DNA of 64,000 nt from VRUE01 sp035260485 (GCA_035260485.1 DATFVC010000070.1:24605-88604), one strand, 5' to 3'; shown: positions 8,336-16,966, counted from the stretch's first letter. The notes: a model not told the origin generated them from the sequence alone. A program made the numbers and translations.

Positions 8336-9343
8336 CTACGCCACGATCTCTATCGGTGACTCGCCCTCCGCCAAAGGAGTCTCCTCGGCCAAAACCTTCT
8401 CCAGCGCCGCGATAGCCACCGCGAGCTGCTCTTCGTCGGGCTCGCGGGTGGTCAGGTTCTGCAGCATCAGGCCCGGCCACATCACCGCCCGCACCCAGCG
8501 TTTGCGGCGATTCTTCCCAGCCCACTTGATCACCTCGTAGGAGAGGCCGGCGATCAGCGGGATGCCGAGGATCCGCGAAGCGACCAGCCAGTACCAGGCC
8601 GGCAACCCGATCGGGGCGAAGACGAAGATCGCCAGCACCATCACGATCAGCAAGAAGCTGGTGCCACAACGCGGATGCAGGCGCGAGTAGAGCTTGGCGC
8701 GCGCGGGCACCAGCTCGTCTTCGGCCTCATAGCAGGAGATCGTCTTGTGCTCCGCCCCGTGGTACTCGAAGACCCGGCGTAGATCCGGCAAGCGACTGAT
8801 TGCGACGATGTATCCGATGAAGATCCCCGTCCGCAGAAGACCCTCGATCAGCCAGAAGAGGAAGGGGGAGCCGAGCTGGTCCTTGATCAGGCTGGTCAGC
8901 CCAACCGGGACGACGAAGAAAAGGCCGATCGACAGCGCCAGCGAGAGGACGATCGTCAGGCCCCAAACCCAGCCGCCGATCTCCTCCTTCTCGCCCTCGT
9001 CGTCCGCCTCCATCTGCGCGTTGGCGGAGATCGCCAAGGCGCGGAAGCCGATCTTCAGCGACTCGCCGAGGGCGACGACGCCGCGGAGCACTGGCACCCG
9101 CCAGAGGCGGTGCCGCTTCGCCCACGGGACCAACGGTTCGGAGCTGAGCTCGACCTGGCCTTCGGGGTTGCGCACTGCAACCGCCCAGGTCGAGACGCCG
9201 CGCATCATCACCCCCTCGAGCACCGCCTGGCCGCCCACTGGCGCGTCGCGCTTGGCGACCAGAGCGCCGTCGGGCATGCGAAGCGGGTCTGCCCCGTTCG
9301 AGGAGACGGCCTCAGCCCGCTGGGAGCCCACCTCCGGGCTCAC
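8336..9343 (-). CDS. DUF1385 family membrane protein (YqhQ-like)
   Basis: The 335-residue protein shows the DUF1385 signatures GGQAVLEGVMMRG near the N-terminus, FEYHGAEHKTISCYE in the middle and LHPRCGTSFLL. Conserved His and Cys residues suggest a metal site. About four hydrophobic segments lie around residues 130-230. The biochemical function is unknown, though the family is commonly next to rpmE and prfA. It starts 4 bp after the rpmE stop, so the two form one transcript. The first 30 residues look poorly structured. Confidence 0.88.
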   Translation of the reverse strand: MSPEVGSQRAEAVSSNGADPLRMPDGALVAKRDAPVGGQAVLEGVMMRGVSTWAVAVRNPEGQVELSSEPLVPWAKRHRLWRVPVLRGVVALGESLKIGFRALAISANAQMEADDEGEKEEIGGWVWGLTIVLSLALSIGLFFVVPVGLTSLIKDQLGSPFLFWLIEGLLRTGIFIGYIVAISRLPDLRRVFEYHGAEHKTISCYEAEDELVPARAKLYSRLHPRCGTSFLLIVMVLAIFVFAPIGLPAWYWLVASRILGIPLIAGLSYEVIKWAGKNRRKRWVRAVMWPGLMLQNLTTREPDEEQLAVAIAALEKVLAEETPLAEGESPIEIVA

Positions 9344-9346
9344 GGG

Positions 9347-9562
9347 CTACTTCCCGGCCTTGGCGTGCTTGGCGGCGCGACGCTGGAACCGCTCGACCCG
9401 GCCACCGGTGTCGACCAGCTTCTGCTTGCCGGTGTAGAAAGGGTGGCACTCCGAGCAGAGCTCGACGTGCAGATCCTCCACCGTGGATCGCGTGTAGAAC
9501 TGGTTGCCGCACGAGCAATGCACGTTGGCGAGCTTGTACTCGGGGTGAATTCCTGCCTTCAT
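9347..9562 (-). CDS. rpmE: 50S ribosomal protein L31
   Basis: L31 of 71 residues beginning MKAGIHPEYKL. Four cysteines in CSCG and CSEC mark the zinc-binding type. The basic C-terminal tail is usual for actinobacteria. A GGAG element just upstream (in TTTGGAG) supports the ATG at 9562, although an adjacent ATG one codon earlier is possible. It heads the rpmE-DUF1385-prfA-prmC-tsaC run. Confidence 0.96.
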   Translation of the reverse strand: MKAGIHPEYKLANVHCSCGNQFYTRSTVEDLHVELCSECHPFYTGKQKLVDTGGRVERFQRRAAKHAKAGK

Positions 9563-9641
9563 CATCTCCAAAGTCTAGAGAAGTTCGCAAGCACGCTTGT
9601 GCATGGGTTGGGAAACCGCCTCGTCGTGCCGATAGCTGGGC

Positions 9642-11183
9642 ATGACGACGTGGAAACCGGCGGTTGGCGACAGCGGGATCGCCCGTGCCCTGCGCTGCGC
9701 CCTGGCGACCCTGCTGCTCGGCGGAACGCTTCTCGTCGCCCTTCACTCCTGGCTCGGCATCGGCGAGGGCCTCAACTTTGCGATCGGCAGCGTCGTCTAC
9801 GACGCCGTGGTGCTGGGAGCCGGTGTCGCCTGCCTGGTCAGGGCATCGGCATTCGGGCCTGAGCGGCGGGCGTGGATCCTGCTCGGCCTTGCGATCCTCG
9901 TCTGGGGCGCCGCCGAGGTCTACTGGGCTGTCTTCATCGAAGGCAATCCGGATGCCCCCTATCCATCGGCGGCCGACGTCGGCTATCTCGCCTTCTATCC
10001 GCTCACCTACGCCGGGCTGGCGCTGCTGGTGCGTGCCCGGGCACACGAAATCAATTGGCGGCTGTGGATGGACGGCGCGATCGCGGCGCTGGGCACGGCT
10101 GCCCTAGGGGCCGCCTTCGTCTTCGACTTCGTCGCCGGGAAGGCGGAAGGGACGCCGCTTCAGGTGATGACTACGCTCGCCTATCCGCTGGGGGACATCG
10201 CAATGGTCGCGATGGTGATCGGTGTGGTCGCCCTGACCGGCTGGCGACCCGGTCGGACCTGGTCGCTGCTTCTCGCCGGTCTCTCAGCGCTCGTGATCGC
10301 CGACATCGCCTTCACCTTGCAGTCGACCGAAGAAGCGTTGCCGGGCGGCAATTGGATCGACCCGATCTACCTGATCGCCGCGGTATGCCTCGGCGCAGCT
10401 GTTTGGCAGCCTGCCGCGGCAGCCGAGATCACCTCCTCGGGTGACGAAGACGGGCGGCGAGAGATCGTCGTCCCGGCGGTTTTCGCCAGCGTGATGATCG
10501 GCCTCTTCGCGATGCAGTACTACAGCGCGACCAGCGGCCTCTCGACCGTTCTCTGGGCGGCGACGATGACCGCGGTGATCCTGCGGCTGGCGATGAGCGA
10601 CCGCGAGAACAAGGCGCTGCTCGAGCAGGTGCGGACCGATCCCTTGACCGGGCTCGCCAACCAGGGCCGGATGCAGGTGGACCTGCCGATCCAGATTGGC
10701 CAGGCGAGCAAGGAGAGCCCGGCATTGCTGCTGCTGTTCGACCTCAACGGCTTCAAGCACTACAACGACACCTTCGGCCACCCGGCCGGAGACGACCTGC
10801 TGGTGAGGCTCGGGGGGGCGCTGAGAGACGCCGTCGGCGACGACGGAGTCGCCTACCGGATCGGAGGCGACGAGTTCTGTGTACTGCTCACCTGCCCGCG
10901 GGAGCACTTCGAGGCCGCTACCCGAGCGGCGGCGAGAGCGCTGACCGCAATCGGGCCCGTCTTCGACGTGAGCTCGGCCTGGGGCGCGGTTGAGATCCCG
11001 GTTGAGGAGAGTGAGCCCTCGACTGCGCTGCAGCTCGCCGACGTGCGCATGTACGCGCAAAAGGAGTCGCGGCGCGTTGCGCACGCGGACCTTCTGGAGC
11101 CGACGATCACCGAGGCGCCCCAGCAACGGGAGGCCAGCAGCAAGTCGTCCTCGACGGTTCCTGGATCAGCTAACCGGCGCTGA
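9642..11183 (+). CDS. Membrane diguanylate cyclase (GGDEF)
   Basis: About 320 N-terminal residues form a membrane domain of roughly eight hydrophobic helices. A short linker leads to a GGDEF domain at about 335-480. The DPLTGLANQGRM entry, LLLFDLNGFKHYNDTFGHPAGDDLL and the intact active site YRIGGDEFCVLL are present, so it should make cyclic di-GMP from two GTP. No RxxD inhibitory site is seen in the usual place before GGDEF, suggesting no product inhibition through that site. The C-terminus is a low-complexity Ser-rich tail. The 3' end overlaps the convergent TetR gene by 14 bp. Its product is a candidate ligand for the pilA-leader riboswitch at 61949-62036. Confidence 0.9.
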   Translation: MTTWKPAVGDSGIARALRCALATLLLGGTLLVALHSWLGIGEGLNFAIGSVVYDAVVLGAGVACLVRASAFGPERRAWILLGLAILVWGAAEVYWAVFIEGNPDAPYPSAADVGYLAFYPLTYAGLALLVRARAHEINWRLWMDGAIAALGTAALGAAFVFDFVAGKAEGTPLQVMTTLAYPLGDIAMVAMVIGVVALTGWRPGRTWSLLLAGLSALVIADIAFTLQSTEEALPGGNWIDPIYLIAAVCLGAAVWQPAAAAEITSSGDEDGRREIVVPAVFASVMIGLFAMQYYSATSGLSTVLWAATMTAVILRLAMSDRENKALLEQVRTDPLTGLANQGRMQVDLPIQIGQASKESPALLLLFDLNGFKHYNDTFGHPAGDDLLVRLGGALRDAVGDDGVAYRIGGDEFCVLLTCPREHFEAATRAAARALTAIGPVFDVSSAWGAVEIPVEESEPSTALQLADVRMYAQKESRRVAHADLLEPTITEAPQQREASSKSSSTVPGSANRR

Positions 11184-11772
11184 GCGCGGCGAGCAGGGAG
11201 TCGAGCGTGCGGCCGACTTCCGCCCGCATCTGCTCGGGGTCCTCTGCGCGGGCGACGAGCATCGCCGCCTCGTCGAGAGCGCCCATCAAGACGTGGGCGA
11301 GTGGGCGAACTGGCTGCTCCGGAATCGCGCCGGCGTCGACCGCTGCCTGCAGAGTCGCCTCGATCAGGCCAAGCCCGTGTTCGGCGGCGATCTCCCGCCA
11401 GCGATCCCAGCCGAGAACCGAAGGCCCATCGAGCAGAACGATCCGCTGCGCCTCCGGCTCGGTGCTGGCCTGCAGGAACATCTCCGCCCCCGCTCGCATC
11501 GCCTCCAGCGGCGCGGTGGCGCCGGCGCCGAGCGCGCCGGTGGCGATCCGCTGCGCCAGCTCGGACTCGACCCGCTCGTAGACCGCCTCGAAGAGGTCGC
11601 GCTTGCCGTCGAAGTGGTGGTAGAGCGCCCCTCTGGTGATGCCGGCGGCGCGGACGATCTCCTCGGTGCCGACGCCGGCGTAGCCGCGCTCGGCGAAGAG
11701 AGCTCGCGCCGCCTCGATCAGCGCGTCGCGCGTCGCCTCCGAGCGTTTCACCTGGGTTCGTTTGACATTCAT
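11170..11772 (-). CDS. TetR family transcriptional regulator
   Basis: The N-terminal helix-turn-helix is clear: RDALIEAARALFAERGYAGVGTEEIVRAAGITRGALYHHFDGKRDLFEAVY, followed by an all-helical ligand domain to residue 200. The gene is divergent from the alpha/beta hydrolase at 11884. The spacer holds a CATAC-N5-GTATG palindrome over its own start codon, so it probably represses itself and the hydrolase. The ligand is not predictable. Confidence 0.92.
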   Translation of the reverse strand: MNVKRTQVKRSEATRDALIEAARALFAERGYAGVGTEEIVRAAGITRGALYHHFDGKRDLFEAVYERVESELAQRIATGALGAGATAPLEAMRAGAEMFLQASTEPEAQRIVLLDGPSVLGWDRWREIAAEHGLGLIEATLQAAVDAGAIPEQPVRPLAHVLMGALDEAAMLVARAEDPEQMRAEVGRTLDSLLAALSAG

Positions 11773-11784
11773 ACTGCCTGTATG
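11770..11784. promoter_or_regulatory. Probable TetR operator in divergent promoter region
   Basis: CATACTGCCTGTATG has perfect 5-bp arms around a 5-bp centre and covers the tetR start codon. TetR-family genes commonly bind such sites in the spacer they share with a divergent target. No footprint is available. Confidence 0.45.
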
Positions 11785-11800
11785 TATCTTACCACCTCCA

Positions 11801-11847
11801 CCGACGGGCCTAGAACGCGTCTATAGAGGACGTTTTCGGCCCATCGG
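11801..11847. repeat. Intergenic hairpin repeat (GGGCCTARAACG family)
   Basis: Arms CCGACGGGCCTAGAACG and CGTTTTCGGCCCATCGG are imperfect complements around a loop with CTATAGAGGAC. The stem is shared with the repeats at 32131, 34035 and 50887. Unlike most copies it lies between divergent genes, which argues against a purely terminator role. Confidence 0.75.
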
Positions 11848-11883
11848 CCGCCCATGCAGATGAATACGCCCGAGGAGGACACG

Positions 11884-12720
11884 ATGAGCCAAGCCGACCA
11901 GCGCCGCGAGATCGATTTGCCCGCCGGAAAGATCCGCTACCGCGAGGCCGGCGAGGGCAAGCCGGTCGTCTTCGTCCACGGCTACCTAGTCGACGGTCGC
12001 CTCTGGGACGGCGTCGTCGACCGACTCTCCGACCGCTGCCGTTGCCTCGCCCCCGACTGGCCGATCGGCGCCCAGCAGGTCGCGATGAAGCCGGATGCCG
12101 ACCTCTCCCCGTACGGGATCGCAGCGACGATCGCCAGCTTCCTCGAGGCGCTCGACCTGGACGACGTGACGATCGTCGGCAACGACTCGGGCGGCGCGAT
12201 GTCGCAAGTCCTGGTCACCCGCCACCCGGAGCGGATCGGCCGCCTCGTCCTCACCAACTGCGACACCCACGACAACTTCCCGCCCGGCATCTTCAAGGCG
12301 ATGCCTCCGGTCGCGGCGCTTCCCGGCGGGATGGCGCTGCTGGCCGCCCCCTTCCGCATCGGCGCCCTCGCCCGGGCCGCCTTCAAGCCCTTCTCGAAGA
12401 ACCCGATCCCGGCCGAGTTGATCGCCTCCTGGATGAAGCCCGCCCTGCACGATCCCGGCGTGAAGCGAGACGCGAAGAAGGTGACCGCCGGAATGAACAA
12501 GCGCTACACGCTGGAAGCGGCGGAGAAGCTGCGCAGCTCCGAGCTGCCGATCCTGCTCACCTGGGCGCCCGGTGACCGCTTCTTCCCGCTCAAGTACGCG
12601 CAGCGCCTGGCCGCCGATACGCCCAATGCGCGCCTGGTCGAGATCCCCGACTCCAGCACCTTCGTCCCGCTTGACCAGCCACAGCGCCTCGCCGACGAGA
12701 TCGCCATCTTTGCTGCCTAG
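11884..12720 (+). CDS. Alpha/beta hydrolase with Asp nucleophile and no catalytic His
   Basis: The fold is an alpha/beta hydrolase: VVFVHGYLVDGRLWD oxyanion loop, DWPIGAQ, then nucleophile elbow VGNDSGGA. The elbow puts Asp where haloalkane dehalogenases and epoxide hydrolases have their nucleophile. The acid loop LLTWAPGDRFFP is present. The C-terminal position that should supply the catalytic His reads DSSTFVPLDQPQRLAD, with Thr where GHF is expected. Activity as a standard hydrolase is therefore uncertain. The start at 11884 follows a GAGGAGG ribosome binding site, and an upstream in-frame ATG at 11854 is less likely. The product is 278 residues and probably controlled by the divergent TetR. 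Confidence 0.82.
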   Translation: MSQADQRREIDLPAGKIRYREAGEGKPVVFVHGYLVDGRLWDGVVDRLSDRCRCLAPDWPIGAQQVAMKPDADLSPYGIAATIASFLEALDLDDVTIVGNDSGGAMSQVLVTRHPERIGRLVLTNCDTHDNFPPGIFKAMPPVAALPGGMALLAAPFRIGALARAAFKPFSKNPIPAELIASWMKPALHDPGVKRDAKKVTAGMNKRYTLEAAEKLRSSELPILLTWAPGDRFFPLKYAQRLAADTPNARLVEIPDSSTFVPLDQPQRLADEIAIFAA

Positions 12721-12721
12721 C

Positions 12722-12768
12722 CTGGCGCCTTCCTCCCGTTATGCGGGAGAAAGGCGCCAGTCACTTTT
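12722..12768 (+). terminator. Rho-independent-like terminator after the hydrolase
   Basis: CTGGCGCC pairs with GGCGCCAG, with an inner CTCCCG/CGGGAG stem and a TTATG loop. TCACTTTTG follows. It starts directly after the hydrolase stop. Confidence 0.75.
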
Positions 12769-12862
12769 GCCGGATCTCGGCGGTTTTTCGCTACTTGCGG
12801 TTTTTTCGTCTGATCGAGGGTGGAAACTTCCTCAACGCCCCCTACAGGACGGAGAGGGATTC

Positions 12863-13069
12863 ATGCCCAAGGAAATCTTCGACCAGGATCGGCCCAGGAG
12901 CTCGATGGCGAGGCGACTCGACGAAGCCTTCGCCGGCTGCGAGCAGTGGACCCTCGCGCCGCCGACTCAGCGGCGCAGCGAGACCGTCTTCAGCCCGCGA
13001 CTGCCCAGCTCCTCGACGATGATCGGCAGGGCCGCCGCGGTGCGCGCCCAAGAACCGGGGGCGCTGTAG
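12863..13069 (+). CDS. Candidate small ORF, 68 residues
   Basis: An ATG preceded by GGAGAGGG opens a frame beginning MPKEIFDQDRPRSSMARRLD, followed by AFAGCEQWTLAPP. The first 35 residues have plausible protein composition. The rest overlaps the 3' end of the convergent deacetylase gene by about 100 bp, which weakens the case. No family is recognised. The 12769-12862 stretch before it has T-rich runs (GGTTTTTCG, GGTTTTTTCG) but nothing else I can name. Confidence 0.25.
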   Translation: MPKEIFDQDRPRSSMARRLDEAFAGCEQWTLAPPTQRRSETVFSPRLPSSSTMIGRAAAVRAQEPGAL

Positions 13070-13668
13070 TAGTCAGCGTCGTGCAGGAGGACGATGTCCC
13101 CGTCGCGGACTGACTCGGTCGCGCGGCAGGCGATCGAGCGCGCTGTGGCGCGTCCCCTCCAATCCCTTCCCCACTTCGACCAGAGCACCGGCCGCCAGCC
13201 GCGTCGCCGGCACGCTCGTAAGGTGGCGGTGCTGTAGATCCCGTAGGGCGGGCGATGGTCGGCAACGGGCTGTCCACCCGCGTCCTCGATCGCCACCCGG
13301 GCGCGCTCGGCGTCCTCGAGGAACTGTCCCGCAGTCAGCCGCAGCAGGTTGCGGTGGCGGTGACAGTGCAGCTCGACCCGGTGACCGGCGGCGACGATCT
13401 CCGCCACCAGCGCCGGGCGGCGCTCGACCTGCTCGCCGACCAGGAAGAAGGTCGCTCGCGCGTCCGCCTCGCGCAGGATCTCCAGCACGATTGGCGTGCC
13501 CTGAGGATGCGGGCCGTCGTCGAAGGTGAGCGCCACGCCCGCGGCGCCATCCTGACGCTGCGCTATTCCCAACTTTGACCCCAGGCCAGACACGAGGGGC
13601 GCAAGAGCCGGCGCGGAGTGCACGGCGACGCCAGCCGCCGCGCCGACGCCGACCAGCTTGCCGATCAA
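12967..13668 (-). CDS. Polysaccharide deacetylase (NodB homology domain)
   Basis: A hydrophobic N-terminal segment (IGKLVGVGAAAGVAVHSAPALAPLV) suggests a signal anchor. The CE4 domain follows with motif 1 ALTFDDGPHPQGT (catalytic base Asp and metal Asp), motif 2 HCHRH (the two metal His, spaced HxxxH), motif 3 RPPYG and a late DIVLLHDAD. The family removes N- or O-acetyl groups from extracytoplasmic polysaccharide using a divalent metal. The best start is the TTG at 13668, because it overlaps the stop of the fusion gene (TTGA) and gives 233 residues. It closes the DegT-fusion-deacetylase operon. Confidence 0.88.
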   Translation of the reverse strand: MIGKLVGVGAAAGVAVHSAPALAPLVSGLGSKLGIAQRQDGAAGVALTFDDGPHPQGTPIVLEILREADARATFFLVGEQVERRPALVAEIVAAGHRVELHCHRHRNLLRLTAGQFLEDAERARVAIEDAGGQPVADHRPPYGIYSTATLRACRRRGWRPVLWSKWGRDWRGRATARSIACRATESVRDGDIVLLHDADYYSAPGSWARTAAALPIIVEELGSRGLKTVSLRR

Positions 13669-16031
13669 GGGCCTTCGTTCGCGGCGGCACGCCGAGACAG
13701 CGCAACCGCCGGGCGGGCTCTCTGCACAGCTGGGGGGGTGGTGTCTTCGTCCCTGCCGAAGTGAATGCGCCCCTCGAGCGGCTTCGCGGCCTTCGAGATC
13801 ACGTGGTACGGGGTATCCCAATGACCGGCGAGACTGATGCTGACGAGCAGCGTGATCGCCACGGCGGCGAGGCTGATCGCCGCGGCCATCCGGCCGGCAC
13901 GCAAGCGCCAGACCGGTTGCGGCTTGACCCGCGGCCGGGCGGTGAGGACGCGCGAGGCGATGGAGGGCAGCGACGCAAAGGTGGAGTCGGGCGAGCGGCG
14001 CTCGCGGGTCAGGTGCCGCAGCATCGACTCCAGCTCGTGCTCGGAGCGCGCCACTTCGGCCAGGCCGAAGCGCTCGAAGGCGGCGTTGTTGGCCCGCAGG
14101 TGGCCTGCCGAGAAGCCGTAGGAGACAACCGGGCAGCCGCGGATGTGAGCCTCGAGCACGGTCAGCCCGGCGGTCGAGTGGACCATCGCATCGGCCGCCG
14201 CCATCCAGTCGCTCATCTGCTCGGTGAAGCCCAGCACCCGCACCCGCTCGTTGCCGGCGTAACGCTGCTCCAGCTTCTCGCGGGCCGCCTCGTTGCGCCC
14301 CGCGATGCAGACGACCTGGGTGTCCTCGCCGGAGAGCGCCGCGTTGATCGCGCCTTCGAGATCGCCGATTCCCCAGCCGCCACCCGAAACGAGCACCAGG
14401 CGGGCATGCGCGGGCACGCCGAGCGTTTCGCGGGCATCGCGCCGGGTGCGCGGCATCAGGAAGTCGCGCGAGATCGGCGGCCGCATCCACTCGGCGCTGC
14501 CCGGCCCGACCAGGCGCTCCACCTCCTCGATCGACTCCGGGTGGGTGACGAAATGGAGATCGACGCCCGGATGGGCCCAGTAGCGCAGCCCAGCCAGATC
14601 GGTGATCGCCGATTGCACCGGGACGAGCAGACGGCGGTTCTCGCGCAGCATGCCCAACACCGCAGTGACACCCGGGTAGGTAGAGACGACGACGTCGGGC
14701 TCGTGCTCCTCCACCACCCGCAGCAGGCCGCGGGCGCCGAGCAGGTAGCTGGCGTGGTGCATGAGCCAGCGGGTCGGCCCGAACTTGGTGATCAGCCAGT
14801 ACTGCAGATCGAACAGCCAGGGCATCCAGCGGAAGGTGAAGCGGGAGCCGTCGCGGGCCACCGAGGAGGAGATCCGGCCCATCGCTTGCAGGCCATTGAC
14901 GATCTCGACCGTGGCGCCCGGGATCTCGCGCTCGACGTCCTCCTTGATTATGCGGGCGGGAAGGTCGTGACCCTCACCGATGTCGGCGGTGAGCACCAGC
15001 ACCCGCGGCAGATGCTCGCCGGCTTCCGCGCTGGCCCCCTCCAACAGCGAGCCGGGAGCACGGCCGTTGCCGTTGCCGTTGCCGTTGTGGCTGAGCACCG
15101 GTTTGAGACCCGGGACCGGATCGGGTGGACGGGTGCTGCCGCGCACCCACTCGACGTAGCGGCGCACTCCCTCGCGGAAGCTGGTCTCTGCCTTCCAGCC
15201 AATCTCCTCGAGCGCCCGCTCGTTGGAGATCTCCTTGCCGGGAAAGTCGCCCGGGCGCGGCGGCGTATGGACGATCTCGCAGCCACCGGTCATCTCCTGC
15301 ACGGCCTCGGCGATCTCGAGGATCGTCACCACCTCCTCACCGGAGAGGTTGTAGGTGCGGTTGGCGGCGGCCGGCGCCAGCGCCGCGACGATGCCGACGG
15401 CGAGATCCTCGACGTAGATGAAGCTGCGGCACTGGCTGCCGTCGCCGGCGATCGTCAGCGCCTTGCCTTCCAGGGCCAGGTCGGTGAACTTGGCGACGAC
15501 GCCGGCGGCGCGGGCACGGGGCCCGTAGGGGATGCCGAAGCGCAGCACGGTCGACTCGAGCTCGAACAGCTCAGCGTAGCCGGCGCAGTAGGTCTCGCCC
15601 GCCAGCTTGGTCGCCGTGTAGAGGTGGCGCGGCGCTGGAATCGGCGTCTCCTCGTCGACCGCCTGCTCGGCGCAGTCGCTGTATACCCAGGTGGTCGAGC
15701 CGTAGACGACCCGGCCGGCCTGCGCCCGACAGGCGGCCTCGAGCACGTTCAGCGTGCCGCGCGTGTTGACCTCCTCGGCCAAAACCGGGTCGGCGTGGAC
15801 GTGGGCGACGTCGGCGACCGCGGCCAGGTGGATGACCGCGTCGCAGTCGCGCATCGCCAGGTCGAGGTTGGCCGGATCGGTGATGCTGCCGGTGAAGGTC
15901 TCGACTTCGAGCGGCGAGTGGTAGGGCGAAGCGCTGAGATCGAAGATCCGGGGTGTGTGCCCGTCCCCCATCAGCCGGTCCACCACGTGCGAACCGATGA
16001 ATCCACCGCCGCCGGTCACCAGGACTCTCAT
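13665..16031 (-). CDS. Three-part fusion: NAD-dependent sugar epimerase/dehydratase, MGDG-synthase-like glycosyltransferase, C-terminal membrane anchor
   Basis: Residues 1-300 are an extended SDR with the Rossmann motif GGGGFIGSH, HLAAVADV and the active-site YTATK (Tyr138, Lys142), like UDP-sugar epimerases. A linker (301-340) contains (Asn-Gly) repeats at about 316-323 encoded by tandem hexanucleotides. Residues 342-680 are a GT-B glycosyltransferase: LTADIGEGHDLPAR matches the MGDG-synthase N-terminal motif, and SGGGWGIGDLE, IAGRNEAAREKL, VHSTAGLTVLEA and GCPVVSYG form the nucleotide-sugar half. A single helix at about 714-735 is followed by a 50-residue tail. The start ATG at 16031 follows AGGAGG and overlaps the aminotransferase stop (ATGA). 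A nucleotide-sugar maker fused to a lipid-sugar transferase suggests coupled synthesis and use of one sugar at the membrane. Confidence 0.85.
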   Translation of the reverse strand: MRVLVTGGGGFIGSHVVDRLMGDGHTPRIFDLSASPYHSPLEVETFTGSITDPANLDLAMRDCDAVIHLAAVADVAHVHADPVLAEEVNTRGTLNVLEAACRAQAGRVVYGSTTWVYSDCAEQAVDEETPIPAPRHLYTATKLAGETYCAGYAELFELESTVLRFGIPYGPRARAAGVVAKFTDLALEGKALTIAGDGSQCRSFIYVEDLAVGIVAALAPAAANRTYNLSGEEVVTILEIAEAVQEMTGGCEIVHTPPRPGDFPGKEISNERALEEIGWKAETSFREGVRRYVEWVRGSTRPPDPVPGLKPVLSHNGNGNGNGRAPGSLLEGASAEAGEHLPRVLVLTADIGEGHDLPARIIKEDVEREIPGATVEIVNGLQAMGRISSSVARDGSRFTFRWMPWLFDLQYWLITKFGPTRWLMHHASYLLGARGLLRVVEEHEPDVVVSTYPGVTAVLGMLRENRRLLVPVQSAITDLAGLRYWAHPGVDLHFVTHPESIEEVERLVGPGSAEWMRPPISRDFLMPRTRRDARETLGVPAHARLVLVSGGGWGIGDLEGAINAALSGEDTQVVCIAGRNEAAREKLEQRYAGNERVRVLGFTEQMSDWMAAADAMVHSTAGLTVLEAHIRGCPVVSYGFSAGHLRANNAAFERFGLAEVARSEHELESMLRHLTRERRSPDSTFASLPSIASRVLTARPRVKPQPVWRLRAGRMAAAISLAAVAITLLVSISLAGHWDTPYHVISKAAKPLEGRIHFGRDEDTTPPAVQRARPAVALSRRAAANEGP

Positions 16032-16966
16032 GCTTCCTCCTTTGCGAGAGCGTCCTCGCGCGTCTCCGGTCGGTAGTAGAGCGGCACGCACCAGTGGTTC
16101 TCGGCCACCCACTCGGTGTTGGGAAGATCGTCGTCGCGGCCCATGATCCGGTGGCAGGGCTCCTCGTAGACCCGCCCCGTCGACTTCTCGATCGGATCGA
16201 AGACGATGTACTTGTAGAGGCCGGAGGTCATCCCGTCGGGCAGCTCGGGGCGCGCCGGGTGCAACGGGTCGAGGTGGTCGCGCGCGTAGGCGCTCTTCCA
16301 GGCGACGATCTCCTCCATGCGGTCGGCCTGGACGAGGCCGAGCGCGGCGGTGAACTCGCTCATGCGGAAGTTGAGGCCGTCGACCTCGTGCTCGAACTTG
16401 CCGTAGTTGCGGAACTTGGTCGCGAACTCGACCAGCTCGGAGTTCGCGGAGACGAGCACTCCCCCCTCGCCGGTGGAGACCGTCTTCGTCGCGTACAGCG
16501 AGTAGACGCCGGCATCGCCGAAGCTGCCCGGTCTGCGCTCACCCCACTCGGCGCCGTGGGCGTGAGCGCAGTCCTCGAGCAGGAAGATGTCGTGCTCGCG
16601 ACAGTAGGCGGCGATCCACTCGGAGTCGAAGGCGATGTGGCCGCCGATATGGACGAGGATCGCGGCCTTCGGCTTCGCGCGCTCCGCCTTGCGCTCGAAG
16701 TCTTCGAACGACATGCAGAGGTCGCCGCGGTTGCAATCGACGAACTCGACCTCGGCGCCGGCCTTGATCGCCGCGAGCGGCGTCGCCATGAAGGTGTTGG
16801 ACGGACAGAGCACCGTCTCACCTCGCACCCCGGCGAACTCGAGCGCGGCGAGGGCGCCGCCCGCCCAGCTCGACAGCCCGAGGCTCGGCAACCCGTTCCA
16901 CTCCGACCAGCGCCGCTCGAAGGCGGCCAGCATCTGCCCCTCCGACCACTGCTCGGAATCGAGCAC
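16028..16966 (-). CDS. DegT/DnrJ/EryC1/StrS-type PLP aminotransferase
   Basis: A sugar aminotransferase-family protein with CPSNTFMATPLAAIKAG, VHIGGHIAFD, LLEDCAHAHGAEW and the PLP lysine in SLYATKTVSTGEGG. The family transfers an amino group to keto-sugars bound to nucleotides. From the GTG at 16966 it has 312 residues, short for the family. The same frame stays open and coding-like upstream (FDHRDRARLFDLWSQ) to an AAGGAG placed 5 nt before a GTA codon at 17060-17062. A longer 344-residue product with an unusual start is therefore possible. It is the first gene of the operon with the epimerase fusion and deacetylase. Confidence 0.88.
   Translation of the reverse strand: MLDSEQWSEGQMLAAFERRWSEWNGLPSLGLSSWAGGALAALEFAGVRGETVLCPSNTFMATPLAAIKAGAEVEFVDCNRGDLCMSFEDFERKAERAKPKAAILVHIGGHIAFDSEWIAAYCREHDIFLLEDCAHAHGAEWGERRPGSFGDAGVYSLYATKTVSTGEGGVLVSANSELVEFATKFRNYGKFEHEVDGLNFRMSEFTAALGLVQADRMEEIVAWKSAYARDHLDPLHPARPELPDGMTSGLYKYIVFDPIEKSTGRVYEEPCHRIMGRDDDLPNTEWVAENHWCVPLYYRPETREDALAKEEA

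Noticed and set aside
12967..14490. A 507-codon reading of the polysaccharide deacetylase
   Set aside because: The upstream half is out of frame with the glycosyltransferase fusion it overlaps. The TTG overlapping the fusion stop gives a normal CE4 protein.
15060..15096. Tandem hexanucleotide repeats (GTTGCC) considered as a CRISPR or satellite array
   Set aside because: Only about four units, in frame and encoding the Asn-Gly linker of the fusion protein.
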